DNA of 53,011 nucleotides from Spirochaetales bacterium (GTDB lineage Bacteria; Spirochaetota; Spirochaetia; SZUA-6; RPPD01). The notes under the pieces were generated by a model. The model was not told where the DNA came from and did no database searches. It saw only the letters and a list, made by a program, of their open reading frames with translations. The position numbers were made by a program, and so were the translations under genes. Within the stretch, counting starts at the first letter, position 1. Each line of letters begins with the position of its first letter. Below, piece by piece: positions 33,070 through 41,552 of the stretch. The stretch spans positions 1-53,011 of the forward strand of contig JAFGSW010000026.1 in NCBI GenBank assembly GCA_016934415.1, written 5' to 3'.

Positions 33070-36000
33070 TTATTCTTCATTGTAGAGGAATCCCGCCCCG
33101 TTGAGGTAGAGGTTCCGGTCTTCCTTGCCCGGACCGAGCCAGAGGTCGTTGGTGAACTCGACCGTGAGCTCGTGGCGGCCTCGGTCGAGTCGGACCGTAC
33201 CGGCCTCGAATTCGGCCGTCACCGGCGAATCCAATTCCACCTCGCCGACATTCCGCCCGTCGATTTTGACCCGGGCCTTGCCGTACTCGCCCTTCGCGTG
33301 CGTGGAAAACCCGCGCAGGACGATTTCGTATTTCCCGGCCAAGGCGCAGGTGAACGCCGCCTTGACCGTCCCATTGGAACCGAAGTTGAGTTGCGTCGGT
33401 GTACGGCTGAAGACGCCTATTTTTCCTGTGGGTTCAAAGGCGTGCGGATCGATCCATTCGGGACGGGCGCGCCCGTTCCGGAACGAGGCGCCGAGCGACG
33501 CGAATAGCGCTGAGGCGAAGCGCATCCCGCGCACCCGATTATCAGCGTTCGTATCCCAGCGCACGCAATCGACCAGGACGCGCAGCCTGGATTTCGCCCT
33601 GGCCGCGGCGAGGGCGGGCGGCAGGGAGAGAAGCTTGACCGGACCGAGGTCGACCGGCGCGCGGCTCACGCGGAGGCGACGGATGAATAGATTGCGGTCC
33701 TCTCCGTCACGGTACAGGTCATTACCGAACGCCAGCTCCAGTTTCACCTTGCCGCGCTTGAGGTTGACCAGGCACGCCCAGTCCCGCTCCTTGCGACCCG
33801 CCACGACCACCTCGCCGACGGCTCGCCCGTCGGCCTTCACCGTCACCATGGGCCAGCCGCCTTCGGCCGGGGTGCCCCACCCGTCCAAGGCGAGCCAATA
33901 GAGACCGTCCCGGGCGATCGTGATTTCCCCCGTCGCGCTCCCGTTCGTATAAAAGGCGACCGTGCGGTCGTCATTCGCCTGGACCAGGGATCCTGACAGG
34001 TCCCATTTCTCCAGCGTGTACGTTTCCGATTCCGTGTCCTGTTCCGCGGCCGTCAACGCACGATCGACGACGCTCGCGTCCGGGGTGACCACCCGATACC
34101 AATTGTCCGGTCCGAACGGCTTCATGAAGGCGAGGTCTTCCCGCAGCACGCATTCGAGCGCGGTATCGGTCCCGGCGATCAAGGTGAGAGGGCCGGTTGC
34201 GTCCGCGATTTTCGTCGATCCCAAGCCCAGCACGGCCTTGAGTTTCTCGAACGACTCCTTTTCCGGAGCGTGCCAGTAGACGGTCAGGGGGCGTGTATGA
34301 TCGGCGAGGATGGGCGCGAGCGTTTCAATCTCTTTTCCGCCGCCGTGCAGGACGACCAGGGCGGCTCCATTCACTTCGGCCATGGTCACCGCCTTTTCGG
34401 GCTCGAAGTGGAAAAGACCGAGGTCGTCGAGCCGCCGCCTGAACTCATCGCCGCCCGGTTCTCCGATGATCGCCAGAACGTTTCCGGCGGGCGGCTTGTA
34501 TCGGGAGAGATAGTCGACGGCGTTCGCGACCAGGCGCCGGGCGGCCGGTTCGCTGTCGTACTTGGTCCCGGTTAAAGCCTGGCAGAAGACGACGAGCCCT
34601 CGGCCCACCGGCGCCTCCACGATCGGGGCCTGGTCCTCCGCTTCGATGCCGCCCGAAACCGCGATCGCCCGCGCGCCGAAGCGTCCGGGGCGGCGGATCT
34701 CCCGGCGGCTCACGTAATGGTCGCCGCGCCAGAACTTGAGGTCGTCCGCGCCGAGACCCTCAAGCAGCGGATGGTTGGGCGAGACCGGGAATGTCATGGT
34801 CGAGGGGTGGTCGACGAGCTCCAGGTCCGGCATGATTTCGGCGAGCGAACTCTGCTCCAGGACGATCGTGCGTCCGCCCCCGGCCAGGTATCGGTTGAAG
34901 ACGGCGACGCCTGATTTTTTCCCGCCGATGACCGGTTCACGCCCGCCTTCGGCCGCGACCTCGTCCCCGAATGCGTACGGGCCGACGATGAGGATCGTCT
35001 TTTCAGGATCCTGCGACGAGAGCCCGTCCAGGCTTTCGAGTGTGACTGTTCCTTTGATGATGCGCCCGGCCGGCCACGCGCCCTTCGGATCAAAGACGAG
35101 AAGCCTTCGACCGGCGGGAACCGCGAGCGCCGTCCGGGTGAAGATCCGGCAGCGGGTCTCGAAGGAGTCGATTTTCCCGCCGGCCGCGAAGAGATCGGCG
35201 GTGAAGACGAGCCCGGTCGGAGCGCTCCGGCCGGGCGGCGCAAGGGTGACGGTCACGACCCGGTGTCCGGCCGGCTCCAGGATGAATCGCTCGGCCCGCC
35301 CGACGCTCTTCCCCGCCAGGGTGAACCGCGTTTCGAGCGAGACGGGCGTGACCGAATCGTTGAACACGTCGAAGCTGCGCTTCACCCGCTCGCCCGCAAA
35401 AAACCGGCTGTCGTATTCGCGCGGAAAAATCGCCACCGGCTTGTAGGCGCGTTTCTGGGCGGCGTAGAGGGGGCTCGTCTTGTCCACCTGACCGCCATTG
35501 CCCGCGATGGTCCAGGGGCACATGCCCGAGACTCCGGCCCGGCGATAGGCGATGGTCTGAAAAAGCCAGGCGTCGGCTTTCGCCTTCACCCGGTACTCCT
35601 CCCTCTCGACGTACGCCTCGTCGCCGTAGAAAACGCTCCCGGGAGAATAATCCTGCTGGAACACCCAGAGGTATTCGCCGATGTAGAGCGGCTTTTTTCG
35701 GTCCCAGAAGAAATCCTTGTTCCAGCTTCCGGCCGTGCCGCCCGCGGTGCCGGTGGCGACCGTCGTGCCGAGCCAGTCGGCGGTGTTGGGGTAGTCCGTG
35801 ACGTCGGGCAATTCGCGCGGATAATGGAGGCCGATGACGTCGGCGGCGCCGCCCGGATCGTGGTCGGCCTCGTAGGTGATGAGATGGGTCGGGTCGAGCG
35901 CCTTGACCTGGCGCCCGGCCTCGGCCAGGCGCTCCTCGGCGCAGGGGCACTTGCCCGAGGCTCCGCAGTGAAGCAGCTCGTTTTCGATGCTCCACATGAC

Positions 36001-37281
36001 GAGTGAGGGATGGTTCCGGTCGCGCGAAACCATTCCGGCCAGATGCGCGCGCACGTTTTGCCAGAAGCGGTCGTCGTCGTAGGCGTAGCCGCCGCCCCCG
36101 TCGCACCAGAGCGCGCCCTCCTCGACGATCATGAGCCCGAGCGCGTCCGCCTCCTCCAGCCAGCGGCGCTGCCAGGGCTGGGTGTGCAGGCGGAACGCCA
36201 CCGCGTTCGACTCCCTGATGCCGGCGATCCCCCGGCGGATTTCTTCCGCGCTCTGGTAACGCGCTTCGGGCCAGCCGCTCGAGGCCAGGAGGCGGCGCTT
36301 GACGCCGTTCAGGAAAAGATCGGGTCCGTCAGCCCACAGCTCGCGGAAGCCGAAGCGTTCCTCGTAGCGGTCGAGCACGCTCCCTCCCTTCCCGTCCTTG
36401 AGCGAAAGGACGAGGGTATAGCGATGCGGATCCTCCGGCGACCAGTAGCGGACTTTGGGGAAGGGCGCGGTGAGCGAGAACCGTCCGTTCGCGGACGTCT
36501 CCCGTCCGGGGAGCGCGAGGACGATTTTTCCTTCGTCGAGGACGGATCCCTCGATCCAGAGCTTTCCCCGGGCGCCCGCGACCAAGCCCGTGACCGTCAG
36601 GGTATTGTTCTTCCGCACCGACGTTTCGATGGCCACGTCGTCGCAGTACGCCTTCGGCCGGGCGAGGAGGGAGACATCGTCCCAAAACCCGAAAAAATAG
36701 AAGTGCCCGCCGATGGGAGAGATAAGCTTGCCTTTGGGCACGCCGCGCAGGCGCTCGCCGTCCGGGTCCGCGTCTTCGGGCAGGCGGTAATTGTCCTTGA
36801 AGACCGCGCTCCAGTCCTGGCAGCGAATCTCCAGGCGGACGCTGGCGCCCGGTTTGACCCGGTCCGTGAGATCGACGGTGAACGGAGTATATCCCCCGAG
36901 GCGGCAGCCGGCGAACCTCCCGTCGCACCAGACCGAGGCATTGAAACGGGCCCCGGCAAGGAGAAGATCGATTTTCATTCCCCCAAACGACTCCGGTATC
37001 GTCACGTCTTTCCGGTACCAGACGTACCGCGTGCCTGAGATGGCGTTGCCGTACGTCAGGACCGGGATGTCGGCCTGTTGCCACCGGACGACCCGCGGCG
37101 GGTAGGCGGGATCGGCGGTCACGGCCGTCTCCCATGTTCCGTTCAGGCTTATCTCCCGGCGGGCGGAGCCGCCGGACGAAGACGCTTTCGGCGGGGCGGC
37201 GAAAACAACGGGAATACACGCAGTGAAAAACACGGCGAAAAGCACCACCCGGCCGCCGGCTGTGAATAGAACTCGTTTCAT
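33070..37281 (-). CDS. Very large secreted GH2-family glycoside hydrolase with two CBM36/60-like modules
   Basis: 1403 aa. Residues 1 to about 28 are a signal peptide. About 42-215 is the GH2 sugar-binding (jelly-roll) domain, then an Ig-like domain, then the catalytic barrel. The acid/base is Glu435 (SRDRNHPSLVMWSIENE) and the nucleophile Glu536 (PLYIGEYLW). The central region (about 720-960) resembles the Rossmann-like trimerisation or amidotransferase-like domains of beta-galactosidases. The C-terminus carries two similar beta-sandwich modules, each ending in the calcium-binding pattern of CBM36/60 xylan-binding domains: GNDLYRDGEDRNLFI and TNDLWLGPGKEDRNLYLNG. GAGGAGGG precedes the ATG. 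Expected role: exo-acting removal of sugars (galactose, glucuronate, mannose or similar) from hemicellulose outside the cytoplasm. Confidence 0.88.
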   Translation of the reverse strand: MKRVLFTAGGRVVLFAVFFTACIPVVFAAPPKASSSGGSARREISLNGTWETAVTADPAYPPRVVRWQQADIPVLTYGNAISGTRYVWYRKDVTIPESFGGMKIDLLLAGARFNASVWCDGRFAGCRLGGYTPFTVDLTDRVKPGASVRLEIRCQDWSAVFKDNYRLPEDADPDGERLRGVPKGKLISPIGGHFYFFGFWDDVSLLARPKAYCDDVAIETSVRKNNTLTVTGLVAGARGKLWIEGSVLDEGKIVLALPGRETSANGRFSLTAPFPKVRYWSPEDPHRYTLVLSLKDGKGGSVLDRYEERFGFRELWADGPDLFLNGVKRRLLASSGWPEARYQSAEEIRRGIAGIRESNAVAFRLHTQPWQRRWLEEADALGLMIVEEGALWCDGGGGYAYDDDRFWQNVRAHLAGMVSRDRNHPSLVMWSIENELLHCGASGKCPCAEERLAEAGRQVKALDPTHLITYEADHDPGGAADVIGLHYPRELPDVTDYPNTADWLGTTVATGTAGGTAGSWNKDFFWDRKKPLYIGEYLWVFQQDYSPGSVFYGDEAYVEREEYRVKAKADAWLFQTIAYRRAGVSGMCPWTIAGNGGQVDKTSPLYAAQKRAYKPVAIFPREYDSRFFAGERVKRSFDVFNDSVTPVSLETRFTLAGKSVGRAERFILEPAGHRVVTVTLAPPGRSAPTGLVFTADLFAAGGKIDSFETRCRIFTRTALAVPAGRRLLVFDPKGAWPAGRIIKGTVTLESLDGLSSQDPEKTILIVGPYAFGDEVAAEGGREPVIGGKKSGVAVFNRYLAGGGRTIVLEQSSLAEIMPDLELVDHPSTMTFPVSPNHPLLEGLGADDLKFWRGDHYVSRREIRRPGRFGARAIAVSGGIEAEDQAPIVEAPVGRGLVVFCQALTGTKYDSEPAARRLVANAVDYLSRYKPPAGNVLAIIGEPGGDEFRRRLDDLGLFHFEPEKAVTMAEVNGAALVVLHGGGKEIETLAPILADHTRPLTVYWHAPEKESFEKLKAVLGLGSTKIADATGPLTLIAGTDTALECVLREDLAFMKPFGPDNWYRVVTPDASVVDRALTAAEQDTESETYTLEKWDLSGSLVQANDDRTVAFYTNGSATGEITIARDGLYWLALDGWGTPAEGGWPMVTVKADGRAVGEVVVAGRKERDWACLVNLKRGKVKLELAFGNDLYRDGEDRNLFIRRLRVSRAPVDLGPVKLLSLPPALAAARAKSRLRVLVDCVRWDTNADNRVRGMRFASALFASLGASFRNGRARPEWIDPHAFEPTGKIGVFSRTPTQLNFGSNGTVKAAFTCALAGKYEIVLRGFSTHAKGEYGKARVKIDGRNVGEVELDSPVTAEFEAGTVRLDRGRHELTVEFTNDLWLGPGKEDRNLYLNGAGFLYNEE

Positions 37282-37399
37282 TGTCCGCCCTCCTCAGGAA
37301 TGTGCAGAATATTTTTTTATACGTAACAGTGTACACCGTTTTTCCCTTTTTCGAAAGTTGACCTTCAGTGCGTTCCCCCGCATTGATCGTCCATCCGTT

Positions 37400-37422
37400 G
37401 TATGGTACCGTTATGACCATAC
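37400..37422. promoter_or_regulatory. Inverted repeat between divergent GH2 and GH10 genes (putative operator)
   Basis: GTATGGT (37400-37406) and ACCATAC (37416-37422) are perfect 7-bp arms. A possible promoter for the GH10 gene (TTGTAT at 37398-37403, TACGAT at 37420-37425, 16-nt spacer) would have this repeat across its spacer, the geometry of a repressor site. The promoter itself is weak. Confidence 0.4.
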
Positions 37423-37476
37423 GATGTCGTACGCGGCCGGCTTTAAGTCCGCGATTTCTTTTTTGGAGGCCGGAAG

Positions 37477-38712
37477 ATGAATCCCCTGTCGTCGCTTTCT
37501 ATTCTCAGCGTACCGGGTCTGGCCGGCGACAAGACCGATGATGTCGAAGCCGCACTCTCGCCCGCGGCGATCGAAAAGCGCATCCGGGAGCTGCGCATGG
37601 GCGTGATCACCGTCAAAGCCGCCCCCGGCGCCCGGGTGCGAGTGACGCAGATACGCCATGAGTTTCTCTTCGGGACCGCCGTCGCCAATGGGTTGGCGGA
37701 AAACGATGCTTCGTCCTTTCCCGGAGAGGAGCGGAAGCGCTTCCTGGAAATACTCTCCCAAAATTTCAACTACGCGGTCCACGAAAACGCCCTGAAATGG
37801 TACGACTGCGAAAAGGCGCCGGGCGTCGTGGATTATTCGGTCGCCGACCGCATCTGGGAATATTGCCGCGGCCTCGGAATCCCCATGCGGGGGCATTGCA
37901 TTTACTGGGAAAAAGAAAAATGCTGTATGGACTGGCTGAAACCGCTTACGCCGGAGCAGCTTCGCGCGGCGGTCGTCCGGCGCGGCCTCGACGTCACCAG
38001 GCACTTCAAGGGCCGGATCAGCGAGTTCGACCTCAACAATGAGATGGTCAACGGCGATTTTTTCAGGCGCCGGCTCGGGTCGGGCGTCGTGAACGAGATG
38101 GCCTGGATCGCCAAGGCGGGGAACCCGGACGCCGTCCTGTTCATGAACGACTACGGCATCCTCTGCGACGGCGGTTTCAACATCGAGTCGTACGAAAGCC
38201 AGATCGAGACCCTGCTTTCAAGCGGCGTGCCGCTGGGAGGCGTCGGCGTGCAGGCGCATTCCGGCACCAATACCGAGAGCCCGATGAATCCCGTCCACGT
38301 GCAAAAGACGCTCGACCGGTTCTCACGGTTCAATCTCCCGATCAAGATCACCGAGTGCCTGTTCGACGTGGGCGACGAAAAAACCCAGGCCGAGCAGCTG
38401 CGGACGGTTTTTCCGATCTATTTCGCCCATCCCCGGATCGAGGCCGTCCTCATGTGGGGGTTCTGGGCGGGAAGCCATTGGCGGCCGTGGGCCGCGCTCT
38501 GGCGCACGGACTGGTCGATCACGCCCCAGGGCGAGGCGTTCCGCGACCTGGTGTTCAACCGCTGGTGGACGAAGGCCGAAGGCAAGACCGATAAATCGGG
38601 ATCGTTCGAAACCAAGGCGTTTTTCGGGGATTACGAAATCACCGTGGACGACTCGGTGAAGAAGGTTTCCCTTTCGAAACACGAGAAAACGCTTCAGGTC
38701 TCGTTCGCCTAG
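37477..38712 (+). CDS. GH10 endo-1,4-beta-xylanase-type enzyme, predicted cytoplasmic
   Basis: 411 aa. The acid/base is Glu189 (FDLNNEMVNG) and the nucleophile Glu293 (IKITECLFD); the substrate blocks ENALKWYDCE, RGHCIYW and WGFWAGSHWRP are typical of GH10. About 45 residues before the barrel (GVITVKAAPGARVRVTQIRHEFLFGTAV) form the short strand-rich N-terminal segment common in non-secreted GH10 enzymes. There is no signal peptide, so it probably acts on imported oligosaccharides. GGAGG lies 7 nt before the ATG. It is divergent from the secreted GH2 gene with a shared 195-bp control region. Confidence 0.92.
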   Translation: MNPLSSLSILSVPGLAGDKTDDVEAALSPAAIEKRIRELRMGVITVKAAPGARVRVTQIRHEFLFGTAVANGLAENDASSFPGEERKRFLEILSQNFNYAVHENALKWYDCEKAPGVVDYSVADRIWEYCRGLGIPMRGHCIYWEKEKCCMDWLKPLTPEQLRAAVVRRGLDVTRHFKGRISEFDLNNEMVNGDFFRRRLGSGVVNEMAWIAKAGNPDAVLFMNDYGILCDGGFNIESYESQIETLLSSGVPLGGVGVQAHSGTNTESPMNPVHVQKTLDRFSRFNLPIKITECLFDVGDEKTQAEQLRTVFPIYFAHPRIEAVLMWGFWAGSHWRPWAALWRTDWSITPQGEAFRDLVFNRWWTKAEGKTDKSGSFETKAFFGDYEITVDDSVKKVSLSKHEKTLQVSFA

Positions 38713-38788
38713 ACGACTCCGCTGACGCATTTACCTATATATTTCTCGCCGCGCTTTTCGTCTCGAACGGGGGAGCTTTCCCCCGCGG

Positions 38789-39697
38789 TTAAGCGGGCGG
38801 AGACGCCCCGGCCAGGTCGAGGACCGCTTCAAGCGAGGGCGGATTGAGAGCCGCCGGAAAATTGGCGCAGGCGAGAGCGCCGACGGCGGCGCTGAAAGCC
38901 ACGATCCTTTCGTCCGGCCAACCCCGGAACAGGGCGTAGACCGCTCCCCCGCGGAAAAAATCGCCGGCGGCCAGGGACCCCTTCACGTTCACCCGGAAAG
39001 GCGCGAAGGTTCGGGCTTCCCCACCCGTGCGGCCGAAGAGGATATCCCTCCCCCCGTCTGTGAAAATCACAAGCCCGTTCGACATGTCGAGGTACTGCCT
39101 GAAAAGCAGCCGCGCGTCGGCGCCGGCGCACTCGCGCTCCCTGAATTCGCGGGAAACGACGGTGACGGCGGCGTGACGATGGATGAAGTCTTCGGGGGGA
39201 AGGTCGATGGTCACGTAGGGTTTTTTCAGTGCAAGGCAGTATTCGGCCGCCAGCCGGGATTCCTCCCGGAAAAACGGGTCGATGGAGACGACGGCCGCGG
39301 CGGCTACGGACTTGCGGTTCGGGGCGGACCAACGGCGTTCCGGGCCAAAAAGGTAGCCTCCGAAGCGGCCGAAGATGGTGCGCGTCTCCCGGTCGACAAG
39401 GACCAGGTCCTCCACGCCCGCGAAAGACGGATCGAAGCGCAGGCCGCGGCAATCTATACCGCGGCGCCCGTAAAAATCGAGGATCGTAATGCGCGTTCGC
39501 GATCCGAGTTCCGGCCCGCCTATTGCCGCGGACAACCCGAAGCGGGCCAGGAGGAGGGCGGCGTTCCCCGTCTCGCCCGACGGGATTACGTAGGTCTCCT
39601 TGATTTCCCGGTACGAATCCGGCGGCGGGTACGGCCCGTCGAGGACGTGGATGGTGGAAAGGCAGGTCATACCGAACAGGTAGACGTCGTGTTTCAT
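38789..39697 (-). CDS. PfkB-family sugar kinase, divergent
   Basis: 302 aa. The N-terminal substrate block YVIPSGETGNAALLLARFGLSAAIGG and the C-terminal motif VKGSLAAGDFFRGGAVYALF place it in the ribokinase family. The ATP-site signature DTxGAGD is altered to GSLAAGD; the catalytic Asp is retained. GGAAAGG precedes the ATG. It lies between the GH10 gene and the CBM9-like lipoprotein gene and is transcribed in the direction of the lipoprotein gene, about 100 bp downstream of that gene's terminator. It may phosphorylate a released sugar. Confidence 0.85.
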   Translation of the reverse strand: MKHDVYLFGMTCLSTIHVLDGPYPPPDSYREIKETYVIPSGETGNAALLLARFGLSAAIGGPELGSRTRITILDFYGRRGIDCRGLRFDPSFAGVEDLVLVDRETRTIFGRFGGYLFGPERRWSAPNRKSVAAAAVVSIDPFFREESRLAAEYCLALKKPYVTIDLPPEDFIHRHAAVTVVSREFRERECAGADARLLFRQYLDMSNGLVIFTDGGRDILFGRTGGEARTFAPFRVNVKGSLAAGDFFRGGAVYALFRGWPDERIVAFSAAVGALACANFPAALNPPSLEAVLDLAGASPPA

Positions 39698-39739
39698 TCA
39701 GGCCTTTCCTTTCCTCGCGTCTCGCGTCGCGGCGCCGGG

Positions 39740-39770
39740 AAAAAAATGCCCCGGGCGCGGGTCCCGGGGC
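39740..39770 (-). terminator. Intrinsic terminator of the CBM9-like lipoprotein gene
   Basis: On the minus strand GCCCCGGG and CCCGGGGC form a perfect 8-bp stem around a 7-nt loop, followed after one base by seven T. It separates the lipoprotein gene from the kinase gene downstream. Confidence 0.8.
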
Positions 39771-39797
39771 TTTGATATCGATTCGAATTTCGACAGG

Positions 39798-40526
39798 CTA
39801 TTCGAGGAGGACGGCATTGCCGAAGCCGCTCGGATCCTGCCAGTTGTTGTTGGTGTCATTGGCCCAGTCTTTGATGCCCGTGCGCACGCCGTCGCCCGCG
39901 CCGTCATCGTTCGTCTGGCAATCAAAGCCGACGGTCATGCCGGCCTTGGGAGTGATGAAGAGGAACGGCATCGCCACCGTGACATTGTAGCCGCCCTTGA
40001 CGATTTTCACGCCGGACTTGAATTTCTCGAGATCGGCGCCCGTGCCGCCCGACGTCACGTTGTTGAAGTTGACGCGGTACTGCGCGACGCCGTCGGTGTA
40101 CGCGACATCCTTGGTGTTTTTCTCGTCGATGTACGTTTCGATCGAATCCTGTTCCCAGGGATTGCCGGCCGCGTCGCTCAGCTTCGGGTCCTTCACTTCC
40201 ATGTACACGTACATGAATTTGGAGTCCCAAGCCACGCGGGCGGTGGCGGTGGCGGTGGTCTCGTCACCCATGTTCTGCATTTCGGTCTTGATCACCTCGG
40301 CGTTTTTGAATATCGGGTCAAAAGACCCGTCGATCGCCTTGGGGGTGCCGTGCACCGCCTTGACGGTCGGGCCGGCGGCCATCGCCGGTTTCGGCGCGGG
40401 GGCCGGGGCGGGTGCGGGCGCCGGGGCGGGCGCGGGTTTGGTCTCGGTCATCCCGCCGCCGGATTGGCATCCAAGCAGGGCGAGAAGAGCGAGGCACGTC
40501 ATAACGATGATAAGCGATTTTTTCAT
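39798..40526 (-). CDS. Lipoprotein with CBM9-like xylan-binding domain
   Basis: 242 aa from the ATG at 40526 (AAGGAGGACAGC upstream). The signal peptide ends in the lipobox LLGC. A Pro-Ala repeat linker (PAPAPAPAPAPAPAPK) follows. Residues about 60-242 resemble a family 9 carbohydrate-binding domain as found in xylanases: IDGSFDPIFKNAEVI, ARVAWDSKFMYVYMEVKDP, NPWEQDSIETYIDEKN and the DCQTNDDGAG...NNNWQDPSGFGNAVLLE end. It is probably a surface or periplasmic sugar-binding lipoprotein that holds xylan or its fragments. It has its own promoter and terminator. Confidence 0.85.
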   Translation of the reverse strand: MKKSLIIVMTCLALLALLGCQSGGGMTETKPAPAPAPAPAPAPAPKPAMAAGPTVKAVHGTPKAIDGSFDPIFKNAEVIKTEMQNMGDETTATATARVAWDSKFMYVYMEVKDPKLSDAAGNPWEQDSIETYIDEKNTKDVAYTDGVAQYRVNFNNVTSGGTGADLEKFKSGVKIVKGGYNVTVAMPFLFITPKAGMTVGFDCQTNDDGAGDGVRTGIKDWANDTNNNWQDPSGFGNAVLLE

Positions 40527-40568
40527 GCTGTCCTCCTTCAAGACATGTCTAGGCGATAATCTTTTTCG

Positions 40569-40597
40569 ATAGTAGGGAATCGGTTTTTATTTGTCAA
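40569..40597 (-). promoter_or_regulatory. Promoter of the CBM9-like lipoprotein gene
   Basis: On the minus strand TTGACA, 17-nt spacer, TACTAT. Predicted start near 40562, with a leader of about 36 nt. Confidence 0.6.
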
Positions 40598-40610
40598 GGA
40601 CGGACTCCGA

Positions 40611-40639
40611 TTGACAGGAACGGCCGATTGGCGGAAAAT
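40611..40639 (+). promoter_or_regulatory. Promoter giving a leaderless transcript (DUF72 gene)
   Basis: TTGACA, 17-nt spacer, GAAAAT; the -10 ends exactly 6 nt before the ATG at 40646, so transcription should begin at the start codon. No ribosome binding site is present. Confidence 0.6.
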
Positions 40640-40645
40640 CCGCTT

Positions 40646-41440
40646 ATGGCAAAAATCTTCGTCGGGACCAGCGGGTATTCGTACGCGGACTGGGTCGGCC
40701 CGTTTTATCCGGCCGGCACGGCCGAAAAGGATTTCCTGGGTTTCTACGCCTCGCAGTTTTCCTTCGTCGAGCTTAATTTCTCCTACTATTCGATGCCCTC
40801 GCCTCCGCTCATCGACAGGCTGGCAGAGAAAACCGGGAGCGATTTCGTCTTCGCGGTCAAGGCCCACCGGAGTCTCACGCATGAGGTGACCGACGGCTTT
40901 GAACGCGACCTCGGCGCCTTCCGGGAAGGCGTCAAGCCCCTGGCGGAGCGGGGGAAACTCGCCGCCGTGCTCGTCCAGTTTCCCTACAGTTTCCACTACA
41001 ACGACCAAAACCGCCGGCGCCTGGACCGGCTGACGCGCGGGCTTTCGGGACTGCCCGCGGCCGTCGAATTCCGGAACGCGGAGTGGGCGCAGGAGCGGGT
41101 GATTGAGGGCCTGAGAGAACGGGGGGCGGCCTTTGTGAACGTGGACCAGCCGGAACTCCCCAAGCTTCTCAAGCCCGGAAGCCTCGTCACCGCCGATCAC
41201 GGTTACATTCGTTTCCACGGCCGAAACAAAAAGAACTGGTGGACCGGCGACAATGTCAGCCGCTACGACTATCTTTACGGCGAAGAGGAACTGACAGGCT
41301 GGATCGAACGCATTCGCTCCATGCTCTCCTTGGTCCGGGTGCTCCTCATCACGTTCAATAACCACGCCCGCGGCCAGGCCGTGCAGAACGCGCGGCGGCT
41401 CAAGGAGCTCCTGGCGGCGGAGAAAATCGATTTCTTCTAG
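40646..41440 (+). CDS. DUF72 (YecE-like) protein
   Basis: 264 aa. The DUF72 TIM-barrel pattern is clear: VGTSGYSYADWVGPFYP at the N-terminus, VELNFSYYSMPS, FVFAVKAHRSLTHE, LVQFPYSFHYN, AVEFRNAEWAQ, GYIRFHGRNKKNWW and the C-terminal LITFNNHARGQAVQNARRLKELL. The function of the family is unknown; a role in DNA or nucleotide handling has been suggested for relatives. The start at ATG 40646 fits both the homology and the leaderless promoter; a TTG six codons earlier is rejected. Confidence 0.92.
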   Translation: MAKIFVGTSGYSYADWVGPFYPAGTAEKDFLGFYASQFSFVELNFSYYSMPSPPLIDRLAEKTGSDFVFAVKAHRSLTHEVTDGFERDLGAFREGVKPLAERGKLAAVLVQFPYSFHYNDQNRRRLDRLTRGLSGLPAAVEFRNAEWAQERVIEGLRERGAAFVNVDQPELPKLLKPGSLVTADHGYIRFHGRNKKNWWTGDNVSRYDYLYGEEELTGWIERIRSMLSLVRVLLITFNNHARGQAVQNARRLKELLAAEKIDFF

Positions 41441-41444
41441 CGGA

Positions 41445-41472
41445 TGGACTTTTTCTTCGTTTCTGCTATCAT
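41445..41472 (+). promoter_or_regulatory. Promoter of the TPR/transglutaminase lipoprotein gene
   Basis: TGGACT, 16-nt spacer, TATCAT, directly after the DUF72 stop. The leader would be about 75 nt. Confidence 0.4.
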
Positions 41473-41552
41473 GGAGCGAATGTTCGTTCCAATGAAAAAA
41501 CGTTTCGCGGACGGTACATCGAGCTTATCTGAAAGACAAAGCGAGGAGTCGC

